A stretch of DNA of 64,000 nt. Source: Mycobacterium sp. 852002-50816_SCH5313054-b (GTDB lineage: Bacteria > Actinomycetota > Actinomycetes > Mycobacteriales > Mycobacteriaceae). Shown in pieces: positions 45,723 to 54,740 of the stretch; the first letter of the stretch is position 1; each line of letters opens with the position of its first letter. The stretch is from contig NZ_LZIC01000030.1 of assembly GCF_001667185.1 (NCBI RefSeq), forward strand, positions 158,275 to 222,274, in the 5' to 3' direction. Below the pieces are notes generated by a model, which was given only the letters and a program-made list of their open reading frames with translations, had not been told where the DNA came from and searched no databases. Made by a program: the position numbers and the translations under genes.

Positions 45723-46372
45723 AATTCGTGGAGAACGCCGAAAATGCCGTGCTGGACGCCGCCAAGGACATGCTGCGCCGGGGCCTGGTCGAGGGAACGG
45801 CCGGCAACATCTCGGCGCGGCGCCCCGACGGCAACGTCGTCATCACTCCGTCGTCGGTCGACTACCGCGACATGCAGCTCGACGACCTGGTGCTGATCGA
45901 CCCGGACGGTGCCGTGCTGCACGCCGCCGAGGGCCGGTCGCCGTCGTCGGAGGCGAAGCTCCACCTGGCGTGCTACCAGGCGTTCGACGACGTCGGCAGC
46001 GTCATCCACAGCCATCCGGTGTGGGCGACCATGTTCGCCATTGCGCACCAACCGATTCCGGCCTGCATCGACGAGTTCGCGGTCTACTGTGGCGGAGAGG
46101 TCCGCTGCACCGACTACGCCGCCTCGGGCACGCCCGAGGTCGGGACCAACGCGGTGAAGGCGCTCGAGGGCCGGGGGGCCGCCCTGATCGCCAATCACGG
46201 CCTGGTCGCGGTAGGGCCGCGCCCCGACAAGGTGCTGCACGTCACCGCGCTGGTCGAGCGGACCGCCCAAATAGTCTGGGGCGCAAGGGCGCTCGGCGGC
46301 CCGGTGCCCATTCCCGAGGACGTGAACCGCAACTTCGCCGGCGTCTACACCTATCTGCGCGCCAACACCTGA
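45719..46372 (+). CDS. fucA: Class II aldolase (L-fuculose-phosphate aldolase-like)
   Basis: This 217-residue zinc aldolase has the N-terminal GLVEGTAGNISARRPDGNVV phosphate site and the metal-binding HSHPVWATMFA, with a further His in IANHGLVAVG. EAKLHLACYQ carries the catalytic Glu. It corresponds to Rv0727c. The ATG overlaps the serA2 stop (45719-45722) and the stop overlaps the next ATG by one base, so it sits in a tightly coupled catabolic operon. Confidence 0.9.
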   Translation: MKFVENAENAVLDAAKDMLRRGLVEGTAGNISARRPDGNVVITPSSVDYRDMQLDDLVLIDPDGAVLHAAEGRSPSSEAKLHLACYQAFDDVGSVIHSHPVWATMFAIAHQPIPACIDEFAVYCGGEVRCTDYAASGTPEVGTNAVKALEGRGAALIANHGLVAVGPRPDKVLHVTALVERTAQIVWGARALGGPVPIPEDVNRNFAGVYTYLRANT

Positions 46373-47262
46373 TGCGCCGGTTCCGGGTCGGCCGCGCGAG
46401 CGTCGCGCGGGTGCTGGAACTTCGGTTCGACCTGCCGACCCGCGCCTTCCCGGGCACGCCCCCCTCGGGGTGGCGGGACAACGCCGACCTGCTGGTGCCG
46501 GACTTCTTCGACCCCGACACCGATCAATGGCACATCGCGATCCAAAGCTGGGTCGTCGAGGTCGACGGGCTGACCGTCGTCGTGGACACCGGTGTCGGCA
46601 ACGACCGCGACCGCCCGCACATGCCACCGCTGGACCACCTCAACACCGGGTTCCTGGCGGCGCTGGGATCGGCGGGCATCGACCGCAGCGCGGTCGACGT
46701 GGTGGTCAACACCCACATCCACTCCGACCACGTCGGGTGGAACACCATGGGAGACAACGGGACCTGGGTGCCGACCTTTCCCAACGCCCGGTACCTGGTG
46801 CCGGCCGCCGACTACCGCCACTTCGCACCGGACGGGCCCGCGGGCGAGCAGCCCAATGAGCGGATCGTGTTCGCCGACAGCGTGCTGCCCATCGAGGAGG
46901 CCGGGCAGCTGGTGCACTGGTCCGACGACTTCCAGATCAGCCCGTCGCTGCGACTGCGGCCCGCCCCCGGGCACACGCCCGGCTCCTCGGTGCTGTGGCT
47001 GGACGCCGGTCAGCCGGCGGTCTTCGTCGGCGATCTCACCCACAGTCCGCTGCAACTGCGCCGGCCCGCCGACGCCTGCGCGTTCGACGTGGACCCCTCG
47101 GCCGCCGCCGTGACCCGCAGCCGGATCTTCACCGAGGCCGCCCGGGCCAAGGCCGCGGTGATACCCGCCCACTACCCCGGCCACGGCGGCGCGACGATCC
47201 GCGCCGTCGGCGACCAGTTCGAGGTCGACGAATGGTTGGACATCGATACGGTGTCAGCATGA
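46372..47262 (+). CDS. MBL-fold metallo-hydrolase (lactonase-like)
   Basis: This 296-residue protein has the metallo-beta-lactamase motif HxHxDH in VVNTHIHSDHVGWN, a second-half metal ligand region in PAPGHTPGSSVLWL and FVGDLTHSP, and a final AHYPGHGG. It is probably a lactonase or hydrolase for a sugar-derived intermediate, given its overlap with fucA and the next dehydrogenase gene. The in-frame extension upstream to 45970 runs through fucA and is rejected. Confidence 0.85.
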   Translation: MRRFRVGRASVARVLELRFDLPTRAFPGTPPSGWRDNADLLVPDFFDPDTDQWHIAIQSWVVEVDGLTVVVDTGVGNDRDRPHMPPLDHLNTGFLAALGSAGIDRSAVDVVVNTHIHSDHVGWNTMGDNGTWVPTFPNARYLVPAADYRHFAPDGPAGEQPNERIVFADSVLPIEEAGQLVHWSDDFQISPSLRLRPAPGHTPGSSVLWLDAGQPAVFVGDLTHSPLQLRRPADACAFDVDPSAAAVTRSRIFTEAARAKAAVIPAHYPGHGGATIRAVGDQFEVDEWLDIDTVSA

Positions 47263-48293
47263 CGTACCGAGTGGTCCAGTGGTCGACCGGCAACATCGGC
47301 ACGCGCGCGCTCGGCGCCCTGCTCGAGCGCGACGACTTCGACGTGGTCGGCGTCCACGCCTTCGGCGCGGACAAGGTGGGCCGCGACGCCGGCGAGCTGG
47401 CGGGCCAGGCCCCGGTCGGCGTTGCCGCCACCGACGATGCCGACGCGCTGATCGCGCTGAAACCGGACTGCGTGAACTACATGCCCCGCGCCATCGACTA
47501 CGACCTGGTGATCAGGTTGCTGCGCTCCGGCATCAACGTCGTCACCACCGGAGATTTCGTGACCGGCACCCATCACCCGGCCGAACTCCCGGCGCTGCAG
47601 GAGGCGGCCCGACAGGGCGGTGCGACCTTCCTGGGAACCGGGTTCGAGCCGGGCTTCATCAACGTCGTCGCCGGCTTCCTCACCGGCGCCTGCCGAAAAG
47701 TCCGCAGCGTCAAGCTCGTCGAAACGCTGGACTGCACCACCTATCCCGTCCAGGACGTGTGGAAGGTGCTCGGGTTCGGGAAACCGCCCCGGGAGCGGGT
47801 GACGCACCTGGACCCGGCGACGCAACGATACGGCCTCGGCTACTTCGAGACGCTGGACATGATCGCCACCATGCTGGGTACCGAGCTCGACTCCAAGGAG
47901 GCCTTCGTCGAGCCCGCGGTGCTGACCCGGGACCTGAATCTGGGCTGGGTCGACTACGCCGCCGGCACCGCCGGGGGCCAGCGCCGCACCTATCGCGGCT
48001 ATCGCGGCGGCCGTCCGGTGGTCGAGCTGGCCATCTGCTGGACCATGAGCGACGACGCGCTCGAGCCGAAATGGACCGACCCCAAGGGTTTCAGCGTGGT
48101 GATCGAGGGTGAGCCGCGCGTCGACGCGACGATCCGGTTCGGCAACCCCGGAGAGGACGTGATGACCGTGTTGATGGACAGCACGGCCGTCGCGGCAGTC
48201 AACGCCATACCGTTCCTGTGTGCGGCGCCGCCGGGCGTCATCACCCCGATCGACCTGCCCATCGCCGGATCCAAAGGGGCGCTAACGGTTTGA
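47259..48293 (+). CDS. DapB-like NAD(P)-binding dehydrogenase (2,4-diaminopentanoate dehydrogenase type)
   Basis: This 344-residue protein starts with a Rossmann fold MTYRVVQWSTGNIGTRALGA and resembles the dihydrodipicolinate-reductase-like family common in mycobacteria. NVVTTGDFVTGTHHPAELPA and FLGTGFEPGFINVVAG are conserved. The ATG overlaps the MBL gene stop (47259-47262). Its 3' end overlaps that of the convergent AraC gene by 12 nt. The substrate is unknown. Confidence 0.82.
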   Translation: MTYRVVQWSTGNIGTRALGALLERDDFDVVGVHAFGADKVGRDAGELAGQAPVGVAATDDADALIALKPDCVNYMPRAIDYDLVIRLLRSGINVVTTGDFVTGTHHPAELPALQEAARQGGATFLGTGFEPGFINVVAGFLTGACRKVRSVKLVETLDCTTYPVQDVWKVLGFGKPPRERVTHLDPATQRYGLGYFETLDMIATMLGTELDSKEAFVEPAVLTRDLNLGWVDYAAGTAGGQRRTYRGYRGGRPVVELAICWTMSDDALEPKWTDPKGFSVVIEGEPRVDATIRFGNPGEDVMTVLMDSTAVAAVNAIPFLCAAPPGVITPIDLPIAGSKGALTV

Positions 48294-49136
48294 ACCGCGC
48301 CATGCGCGTGGCGAGGTGCCGTGAGTGCGGCCGAAGAGCCGACTGAAATAGCCCGGGTCGCCGATCCCGACCCGCCCGGCGACCTCCGCGACCGGCAGAT
48401 CCGTTTCGGCGAGCAGCGTCCGAGCCTCGGCCATGCGGCGTTCGATGATCCACTCTTGCACGGTGCGCCCGGTGCGGCGCCGCACCACGGTGGTCAGGTG
48501 TCCGGGCGTGATGCCGAGTTCGCCGGCCACATCGCGCAGCGACAACGGCTCGGCGTGCCGCCGGTCGATCACCTCGAAGACCTCGGCCAGCAGCGGTTCG
48601 CCGCTGCGCCGCAGGTCGCCGACCACGTCGACGGCCAGGCGCGCGAGGTCGATCAGCAGCAACGTGAGATGCGCCAGCGCCGCCTGCTGGTAACCGTCTT
48701 GGCGCCCGGTCAGTTCGGTGTCGATCGACGCGATCGCGCCCTCCCACGCCGACCGCCGCTCCGCGGGCACTTCCAGCCGCAGCAGCCCGCCAGACCGGCC
48801 GTGCAAAAACGGGAACAGCAGCGGATGCGCCCGCCACGCCGGCCATGGCGATCGCCCGTCCTCGCCCAGCGCCGCGGGATCGAAGAACACCCCCACCCCA
48901 CCGGCAATCTGGCTCACGCCGGCGGGGTCGATGACCTCGCCCGCCGCCACCACATACACCTGCCCCGCGGCGGGGATGTACCACAACGCCGGGAAGTCGT
49001 GAATGTGGCGGCCATGCGCGAGCACGTCTTCGCGCCCGGCCCACATCACGGATACCGGCGGGGTGTCCCGATCGCTTCGATACTGATAGACGGGCACGCC
49101 GCCGCGATGGCTGATCAAGCGAGTCGCCGCACTCAT
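48282..49136 (-). CDS. AraC-family transcriptional regulator
   Basis: This protein of about 284 residues has an N-terminal cupin-like sensor (HDFPALWYIPAAGQVYVVAA) and a C-terminal double helix-turn-helix with LRDVAGELGITPGHLTTVVR and VAEVAGRVGIGDPGYFSRLF. ATG 49136 (MSAATRLISH) is preferred; GTG 49172 would extend it by 12 residues. It is divergent from a methyltransferase gene with a short AT-rich spacer, which suggests control of that gene and itself. Confidence 0.88.
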   Translation of the reverse strand: MSAATRLISHRGGVPVYQYRSDRDTPPVSVMWAGREDVLAHGRHIHDFPALWYIPAAGQVYVVAAGEVIDPAGVSQIAGGVGVFFDPAALGEDGRSPWPAWRAHPLLFPFLHGRSGGLLRLEVPAERRSAWEGAIASIDTELTGRQDGYQQAALAHLTLLLIDLARLAVDVVGDLRRSGEPLLAEVFEVIDRRHAEPLSLRDVAGELGITPGHLTTVVRRRTGRTVQEWIIERRMAEARTLLAETDLPVAEVAGRVGIGDPGYFSRLFGRTHGTSPRAWRGSNR

Positions 49137-49201
49137 GCCACCAAAGATAATCCTACTTTTGCCAAGAATCACCTAATTATCCGCGGCCCCAGCGGTTCAC
49201 C

Positions 49202-49849
49202 ATGGAATATATGCCAAAACATCATCCACATGACTACCTGCCCGCCGCCGGCCACGACGCGCTGCTCCCCTGCTACGACCTGTTCGCCCGGCTCTTGGGA
49301 ATGCCAAAGCTCTATGCCACGCTGATCGCGCAGGCCGAGATCGTCGACGGCCACCGCGTCCTGGAAATCGGCTGCGGCACCGGCAATCTCACCACCCGGG
49401 TCAAGCGCGCCCACCCCGCCGCCGACGTCACGGGATCCGACCCAGACCCGCGGGCGCTCGACCGGGCGCGCCGCAAGGCGAACGACATCCGTTTCGAGCG
49501 CGGCTACGCCGAGCGGCTGCCCTACGCCGACGGCGAATTCGACAGGGTGCTGTCGTCGATGATGCTGCACCATGTCGACGGCGACGCGAAAACCGCTGCG
49601 GCGGCGGAGATCTTCCGGGTCCTGCGTCCCGGCGGGCGGCTGCACCTGGTCGACATCGGCGGCGAGGCGACCACCGACCACGGCCCGACCGCGCGGCTCA
49701 TCAGGCGCAGCCCCCACGCGGCCGGCAACCTCGGCGACGCGGTCCCCCGACTGCTGACCGCGGCGGGATTCGACTGCACCGGGGTCGCATCGACGCGACA
49801 CCGCATTCTCGGGCGATTGAACTACTTTCGCGCCACCCGCCCCGTCTAG
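49202..49849 (+). CDS. Class I SAM-dependent methyltransferase (UbiE-like)
   Basis: This 215-residue protein has motif I VLEIGCGTGNLTTRV, an acidic post-I residue in VTGSDPDPRAL, the motif II-like region DRVLSSMMLHHV and motif III FRVLRPGGRLHLVDIGG. It is unrelated to the LCM-type methyltransferases nearby. It is divergent from the AraC gene and its last 4 nt overlap the end of the convergent zinc alcohol dehydrogenase. The substrate is not evident. Confidence 0.85.
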   Translation: MEYMPKHHPHDYLPAAGHDALLPCYDLFARLLGMPKLYATLIAQAEIVDGHRVLEIGCGTGNLTTRVKRAHPAADVTGSDPDPRALDRARRKANDIRFERGYAERLPYADGEFDRVLSSMMLHHVDGDAKTAAAAEIFRVLRPGGRLHLVDIGGEATTDHGPTARLIRRSPHAAGNLGDAVPRLLTAAGFDCTGVASTRHRILGRLNYFRATRPV

Positions 49850-51078
49850 CGCTGGTCGATAGCCACCTTGACCGCGCCGCTGTCGGCCTGGTTGGCGATC
49901 GCCAGGAAGGCGTCGCGCCACTGCTCGAGCGCGAAGGTGTGGGTCAGCATGGGCCGCAGGTCCACCCGATCAGCGGCGGCCAGGTCCAGGTAGTGGGCGA
50001 TGGCGTGCCGGCGCCGGCCCTCGACCTCCTCGACGCCGAACGCGTTCGACCCCACGAGGGCGATCTCCTTGAAATACAACGGACTCCACTCCCAGCGGCT
50101 GGGCGCGTGCACACCGGCCTGCACCAGCGTCCCGCGGGCGCGCAGGACCCGGACCCCGACTTCGAAGGTCTCCGGCTTGCCGATCGTGTCGTACACCACG
50201 TCGACCGCGCCCGGGTAGGCCATCGGCAGGCCGAGCAGCGGCTGGCGCAGCCGGCCGCCGCCCCACGCCACCAGTTCCTCGATGACGGCCAGGCGGGGTT
50301 CGTGCTCCAGCACCAGTTCGGCCCCGAACCTGCGGGCCAGCTCGTGCTGGGCCGCGAACCGCGCGACCACCGCGACGGCCACCTCGGGGTAGAGCGCCCG
50401 CAGGATCGCGACCGCGCACAGCCCCAGCGAGCCGGCCCCGTACACCAGCACGCGGCCCGACCGCGGCGGCGGGTGGCGGGTAATCGCGTGCAGGGACACC
50501 GAAAACGGGTCGGCGAACACCGCCAGCTCGTCGGGCACGGAATCCGGAACCGCAAACAGCATGCTGTCGTGGGCCGGCATCAGCTCGGCGTAGCCGCCGG
50601 TCACGTCGGCCGACACCCCGGTGTGAATGCCGGGTTTGATGTCGCCGTCGGTGAAACTCCAGCACAGGCTGTAGTCGCCGCTTTCGCATGCGGGACACGG
50701 CGGAGAGATGCCGCGCGGCCCGCAGGACAGCCACGGGTTGAGCACCACCCGCTGGCCGATCTGCAGCCCCCGGGCCTTCGGCCCCAGCGCGACCACGTCG
50801 GCGACCACCTCGTGCCCCATCACTTGGGGAAAAGAGCAGAAGGCCGACATGGCGTTGTCGGCGTCGGCCTCGCCGAAATCCATCAGGATCTGCTTGGAGT
50901 CCGACCCGCAGATTCCGGTCAGCCGCGGCCGGGTGATCACCCAGTCCTCGTGCGGCAGCACCGGATCCGGCACTTCTCGCATTGCGGTCGGGGTGCGGGC
51001 CAGGTTCTGGGTCAGCGTGTTGGCGTCATCGGGTACCCCGAAGGGTTCCGGCCGCACGCCGTAGACGAGCGCCCTCAT
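49846..51078 (-). CDS. Zinc-binding alcohol dehydrogenase
   Basis: This 410-residue medium-chain dehydrogenase has the catalytic zinc residues in LTGICGSDSKQ and VMGHEVVADVV, a cysteine-containing lobe CPACESGDYSLC (a reduced structural zinc site), and the cofactor site VLVYGAGSLGLCAVAILRAL. The ATG overlaps the SDR stop (51075-51078), so the two dehydrogenases are coupled. The longer in-frame ORF upstream runs through the SDR gene and is not real. Confidence 0.87.
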   Translation of the reverse strand: MRALVYGVRPEPFGVPDDANTLTQNLARTPTAMREVPDPVLPHEDWVITRPRLTGICGSDSKQILMDFGEADADNAMSAFCSFPQVMGHEVVADVVALGPKARGLQIGQRVVLNPWLSCGPRGISPPCPACESGDYSLCWSFTDGDIKPGIHTGVSADVTGGYAELMPAHDSMLFAVPDSVPDELAVFADPFSVSLHAITRHPPPRSGRVLVYGAGSLGLCAVAILRALYPEVAVAVVARFAAQHELARRFGAELVLEHEPRLAVIEELVAWGGGRLRQPLLGLPMAYPGAVDVVYDTIGKPETFEVGVRVLRARGTLVQAGVHAPSRWEWSPLYFKEIALVGSNAFGVEEVEGRRRHAIAHYLDLAAADRVDLRPMLTHTFALEQWRDAFLAIANQADSGAVKVAIDQR

Positions 51079-51863
51079 CGCGGCGACTCCCTGGTTTTGA
51101 GGCCGGCCGCCCCTACGATGAACGCGTCGATGTCGGCGTTCTTGGCGTCGACGACCGCTTTCATGTCGGGGACGTAGTGCTCGAATGTGCCGGTGCCCAG
51201 CGCCTCGATGACCCCTTCGGCCACCTCGTCGGCGGGCACCTTGGGGCCCTGGTAGAGGGGTTCCTCGCTGCCCGGGTGGTCCCAGATCTCGGTGTCGACG
51301 GGGCCCGGTTCGATCAGCTTCACCGCGACCCCGCTGCCGTGCAGGTCCACGGCCATCGCCTCGCTGAAGCCGCACAGCGCGAACTTGCTTGCGCAGTAGG
51401 CGGTTTCGTGGATGATTCCGAGCCGGCCGCCGACGCTCGACACGTTGACGATCAGGCCGGACCCGCGCGCCAGCATCCGCGGCAGCAGCGCCAGCGTCAG
51501 CCGCATCGGCGCAAAGAAGTTGACCCGCATGACGTCCTCGACCTCGTCGGGCACCAGCGCCGTGACGGGGCGCCGCTTCGGGACCGCGGCGTTGTTGATC
51601 AGCACGTCGACGCCGCCGAGCGCGTCCCATGCCCGCCGCGCCAGCTCGGCCAGCGCCGCGGTGTCCGCCAGGTCGGCCACCCACATCGCCGATTCCGGCG
51701 AGGCCCGCCGGCAGTCGGCCAGCACCTCGGCCAGGCGGTCCCGCCGCCGGGCGATCAGCCCCACCACCGCCCCTCGCCCCGCCAGCTGCCGGGCCAGGGC
51801 CGCCCCCAAGCCCGACGAGGCGCCGGTGATGAGCACCCGCTTGCCGGCCGCCGCGTAGGTCAT
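51075..51863 (-). CDS. Short-chain dehydrogenase/reductase
   Basis: This 262-residue SDR has VLITGASSGLGAALARQL, DVLINNAAVPKRR, IVNVSSVGGRLG and the catalytic Tyr/Lys in ETAYCASKFALCGF. The Arg-rich start after beta-2 (LIARRRDRL) points to NADP(H). It is the first gene of a two-gene unit with the zinc alcohol dehydrogenase. The 96-nt spacer upstream to the divergent methyltransferase gene is AT-rich (TTATATC and TAAATATTAG) and probably holds promoters for both directions. Confidence 0.87.
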   Translation of the reverse strand: MTYAAAGKRVLITGASSGLGAALARQLAGRGAVVGLIARRRDRLAEVLADCRRASPESAMWVADLADTAALAELARRAWDALGGVDVLINNAAVPKRRPVTALVPDEVEDVMRVNFFAPMRLTLALLPRMLARGSGLIVNVSSVGGRLGIIHETAYCASKFALCGFSEAMAVDLHGSGVAVKLIEPGPVDTEIWDHPGSEEPLYQGPKVPADEVAEGVIEALGTGTFEHYVPDMKAVVDAKNADIDAFIVGAAGLKTRESPR

Positions 51864-51959
51864 CCGTCAAGGTTGCCGCTAAACCGGGGAAGCGTACAGT
51901 GGGGAAAGCTTGTTATATCGGCTAAATATTAGATCGACTAGATCCGAACAGGGGCGACT

Positions 51960-52904
51960 ATGACTTCCACCAGGTATGAGGGCGACACCTGGGACCTGGC
52001 CTCCAGCGTCGGGGTGACCGCGACCATGGTGGCGGCCGCCCGCGCCGTGGCCACCCGCGCCGACCGTGCGCTGATCGACGACCCGTTCGCCGAACCGCTG
52101 GTCCGCGCCGTCGGCGTGGACCTGCTCACCCGGCTGGCGACCGGCGAGGTCAACCCGGACGACCTGAACGACGTGCACGACGGCGCCACCGGCTCCACCG
52201 GGGCGATGTCCCGCATGGCCGACAACATGGCGGTGCGCACCAAGTTCTTCGACGAGTTTTTCCTCGGCGCGACGCAGGCGGGCGTCAAGCAGGTCGTGAT
52301 CCTGGCGTCGGGCCTGGACTCCCGCGCGTACCGGCTGGCCTGGCCCGCCGGCACCGTGGTCTACGAGGTCGACCAGCCCCAGGTCATCGAGTTCAAGACC
52401 CGCACGCTGGCCGGGCTGGGCGCGGCTCCCACCGCCGAGCGGCGGGTGGTGGCCATCGACCTGCGCGAGGACTGGCCCGCCGCCCTGCGCGCCGCCGGGT
52501 TCGACCCGGCCCAGCCGACCGCGTGGAGCGCGGAGGGCCTGCTCGGCTACCTGCCGCCGGAGGCGCAGGATCGCCTGCTGGACACCATCACCGAGCTCAG
52601 TGCGCCGGGCAGCCGGTTGGCCACCGAAAGCGCGCCCAACCCCGAGCCCGGGGACGAGGACAAGATGAGACAGCGCATGCAAACCATCTCCGAACGCTGG
52701 CGCGCGCACGGCTTCGACCTGGACATGGCGGAGCTCGTCTACTTCGGGGAGCGCAACGAGGCCGCCCCCTACCTGCGCGACCGCGGCTGGGCGATGAACG
52801 GTATCAGCATCCGAGACCTGTTCTCGGCCAACGACCTTCCGCCGCTCGCCGACGACGACATGCGCATGGGCGACGTTCTCTACGTGAGCGGCACGCATGA
52901 GTAA
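51960..52904 (+). CDS. SAM-dependent methyltransferase, TIGR00027/LCM family (paralogue 3)
   Basis: This 314-residue protein has [38 protein letters not shown] and [13 protein letters not shown]. It carries a short insert around residues 72-85 ([17 protein letters not shown]) not present in the neighbours. It is first in a run of three paralogues and overlaps the next by 8 nt. It corresponds to the Rv0725c/Rv0726c position. Confidence 0.87.
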   Translation: MTSTRYEGDTWDLASSVGVTATMVAAARAVATRADRALIDDPFAEPLVRAVGVDLLTRLATGEVNPDDLNDVHDGATGSTGAMSRMADNMAVRTKFFDEFFLGATQAGVKQVVILASGLDSRAYRLAWPAGTVVYEVDQPQVIEFKTRTLAGLGAAPTAERRVVAIDLREDWPAALRAAGFDPAQPTAWSAEGLLGYLPPEAQDRLLDTITELSAPGSRLATESAPNPEPGDEDKMRQRMQTISERWRAHGFDLDMAELVYFGERNEAAPYLRDRGWAMNGISIRDLFSANDLPPLADDDMRMGDVLYVSGTHE

Positions 52905-53805
52905 GGGCCGCACCGACGGCGACAGCTGGGGCCCCGCGGCCAGCGTGGGGGCGACGGCCACCATGGTCGCGGCATCCCGCGCCGTGGCGTCGCAGGGCCC
53001 CGACGCGCTGCTGGACGATCCGTTTGCCGATCCGCTGGTCCGCGCGGTCGGGCTGGACCCGTTCATCCGCATCATCGACGGCGAGCTCGATGTCGAGGAC
53101 GACGCGCTGTTCAACCGCAAAGCCCGGGCCCAGCAGATCACGGTGCGCACCAGGTTCTTCGACGACTTCTTCACCGGCGCGGGCGAAGAGGGCGTGCGGC
53201 AGGCGGTGATCCTGGCTTCCGGGCTGGACACCAGGGCGTACCGGTTGCGGTGGCCGGCCGGCACCTTGGTCTACGAAATCGACCAGCCGCAGGTCCTCGC
53301 GTTCAAAACCGACACGCTGGCCGGCATCGGCGCCGAACCCACCGCCGAGCGCCGCGCGATCGCCATCGACCTGCGCGACGACTGGCCGGCCGCGCTGAGC
53401 GAGGGCGGTTTTGACGCCGCGCGGCCGACCGCGTGGAGCGCCGAGGGGCTGCTGCCGTACCTGCCGCCCGAGGCACAGGACCGGCTGTTCGACAACATCA
53501 CCGCGCTCAGCGCGCCGGGCAGCCGGCTGGCCACCGAGCATGTGCCCGACCCGAACGCGTTCTCCGATGAGCGCCTGGCGCGCATCTCCGAGCGGTGGCA
53601 GCGCTTCGGTTTCGACCTCGACGCCGCCGACCTGTTCTACCGCGGCGAGCGCAACGTCGTCGTCGACTACCTCAGCACACACGGCTGGGCGGTGACGGCC
53701 CACCCCGCCAGGGACCTGTACGCGCGCAACGGGTTTGACTTCCCCGAGGACGACATGGCGGCCACCTTCGGCGAGCTGAGTTACGTCGCCGCGACCCTCA
53801 AGTAG
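52897..53805 (+). CDS. SAM-dependent methyltransferase, TIGR00027/LCM family (paralogue 4)
   Basis: This 302-residue protein has [20 protein letters not shown], where the usual Asp-Leu of the family (WDLASSVG) is Gly-Pro. It keeps [18 protein letters not shown] and [13 protein letters not shown]. It is translationally coupled to the preceding copy by the 8-nt overlap and followed by the next copy after 9 nt. Confidence 0.86.
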   Translation: MSKGRTDGDSWGPAASVGATATMVAASRAVASQGPDALLDDPFADPLVRAVGLDPFIRIIDGELDVEDDALFNRKARAQQITVRTRFFDDFFTGAGEEGVRQAVILASGLDTRAYRLRWPAGTLVYEIDQPQVLAFKTDTLAGIGAEPTAERRAIAIDLRDDWPAALSEGGFDAARPTAWSAEGLLPYLPPEAQDRLFDNITALSAPGSRLATEHVPDPNAFSDERLARISERWQRFGFDLDAADLFYRGERNVVVDYLSTHGWAVTAHPARDLYARNGFDFPEDDMAATFGELSYVAATLK

Positions 53806-53814
53806 GGTTGACCC

Positions 53815-54729
53815 ATGGCACGCGCTCATGACGACAATTGGGATCTGGCCTCCAGCGTGGGCGTGACCGCGACGATGGTCGCGGCCGGCCGCGCCATGGC
53901 GACCAAGGACCCCCGGGGTCTGATCAACGACCCGTTCGCCGAGCCGCTGGTGCGCGCCGTCGGGGTGGATCTGTTCACCAAGCTGATGGACGGCGAAATC
54001 GACCTCGACGCGATCGAGAACGCGTCGCCGGCGCGCACGCAGGCGATGAGCGACGGGATGGCCGTGCGCACCAAGTACTTCGACGATTACTTCGTCGACG
54101 CCACCGGCGCCGGTGTGCGCCAGGCGGTGATCCTGGCGTCCGGCCTGGACTCGCGCGCCTTCCGGCTGCCGTGGCCGGACGGCACGGTGGTCTATGAGCT
54201 CGACCAGCCGCAGGTGATCGAGTTCAAGACGAGCACGCTGGCCGGCATCGGCGCCGAACCGACCGCCACCCGGCGCACCATCGCCATCGACCTGCGCGGG
54301 GACTGGCCGGCCGCGCTGACGGCGGCGGGATTGGACACGACGGCGCCGACCGCGTGGTTGGCCGAGGGCCTGCTGATCTACCTGCCGCCGGAGGCGCAGG
54401 ACCGGCTGTTCGACAACATCACCGCGCTCAGCGCGCCCGGCAGCACCGTCGCCACCGAATTCGTGCCCGGCATCATCGATTTCGACGCCAGCCGCGTGCA
54501 TGACATGGCCGGCGTATTCCGCGAGCACGGCGTCGACATCGACATGGCATCGCTGGTCTACACCGGAGAGCGCAACCACGTCGTCGACTATCTGCGGTCC
54601 AAGGGATGGGACGTCGACGGCGTCACGCGAACCGAACTGTTCCAGCGCAACGACATCGAGGTGCCCAACCCCGAGCACGACGACCCGCTGGGCGAGATCA
54701 TCTTCATCAGCGGCAGGCTCGCCGGCTAG
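53815..54729 (+). CDS. SAM-dependent methyltransferase, TIGR00027/LCM family (paralogue 5)
   Basis: This 304-residue protein has [38 protein letters not shown] and [13 protein letters not shown]. The first Tyr after the SAM motif is Phe here (RAFRL). It ends 11 nt before the convergent sppA stop. The three tandem copies 51960-54729 probably form one transcript. Confidence 0.87.
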   Translation: MARAHDDNWDLASSVGVTATMVAAGRAMATKDPRGLINDPFAEPLVRAVGVDLFTKLMDGEIDLDAIENASPARTQAMSDGMAVRTKYFDDYFVDATGAGVRQAVILASGLDSRAFRLPWPDGTVVYELDQPQVIEFKTSTLAGIGAEPTATRRTIAIDLRGDWPAALTAAGLDTTAPTAWLAEGLLIYLPPEAQDRLFDNITALSAPGSTVATEFVPGIIDFDASRVHDMAGVFREHGVDIDMASLVYTGERNHVVDYLRSKGWDVDGVTRTELFQRNDIEVPNPEHDDPLGEIIFISGRLAG

Positions 54730-54740
54730 CGCGGGCCACG

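Noticed and set aside
49190..49200. TGAACC on the minus strand near the AraC/methyltransferase spacer
   Set aside because: No CGT hexamer occurs at 16 nt, unlike the five accepted SigL-type sites.
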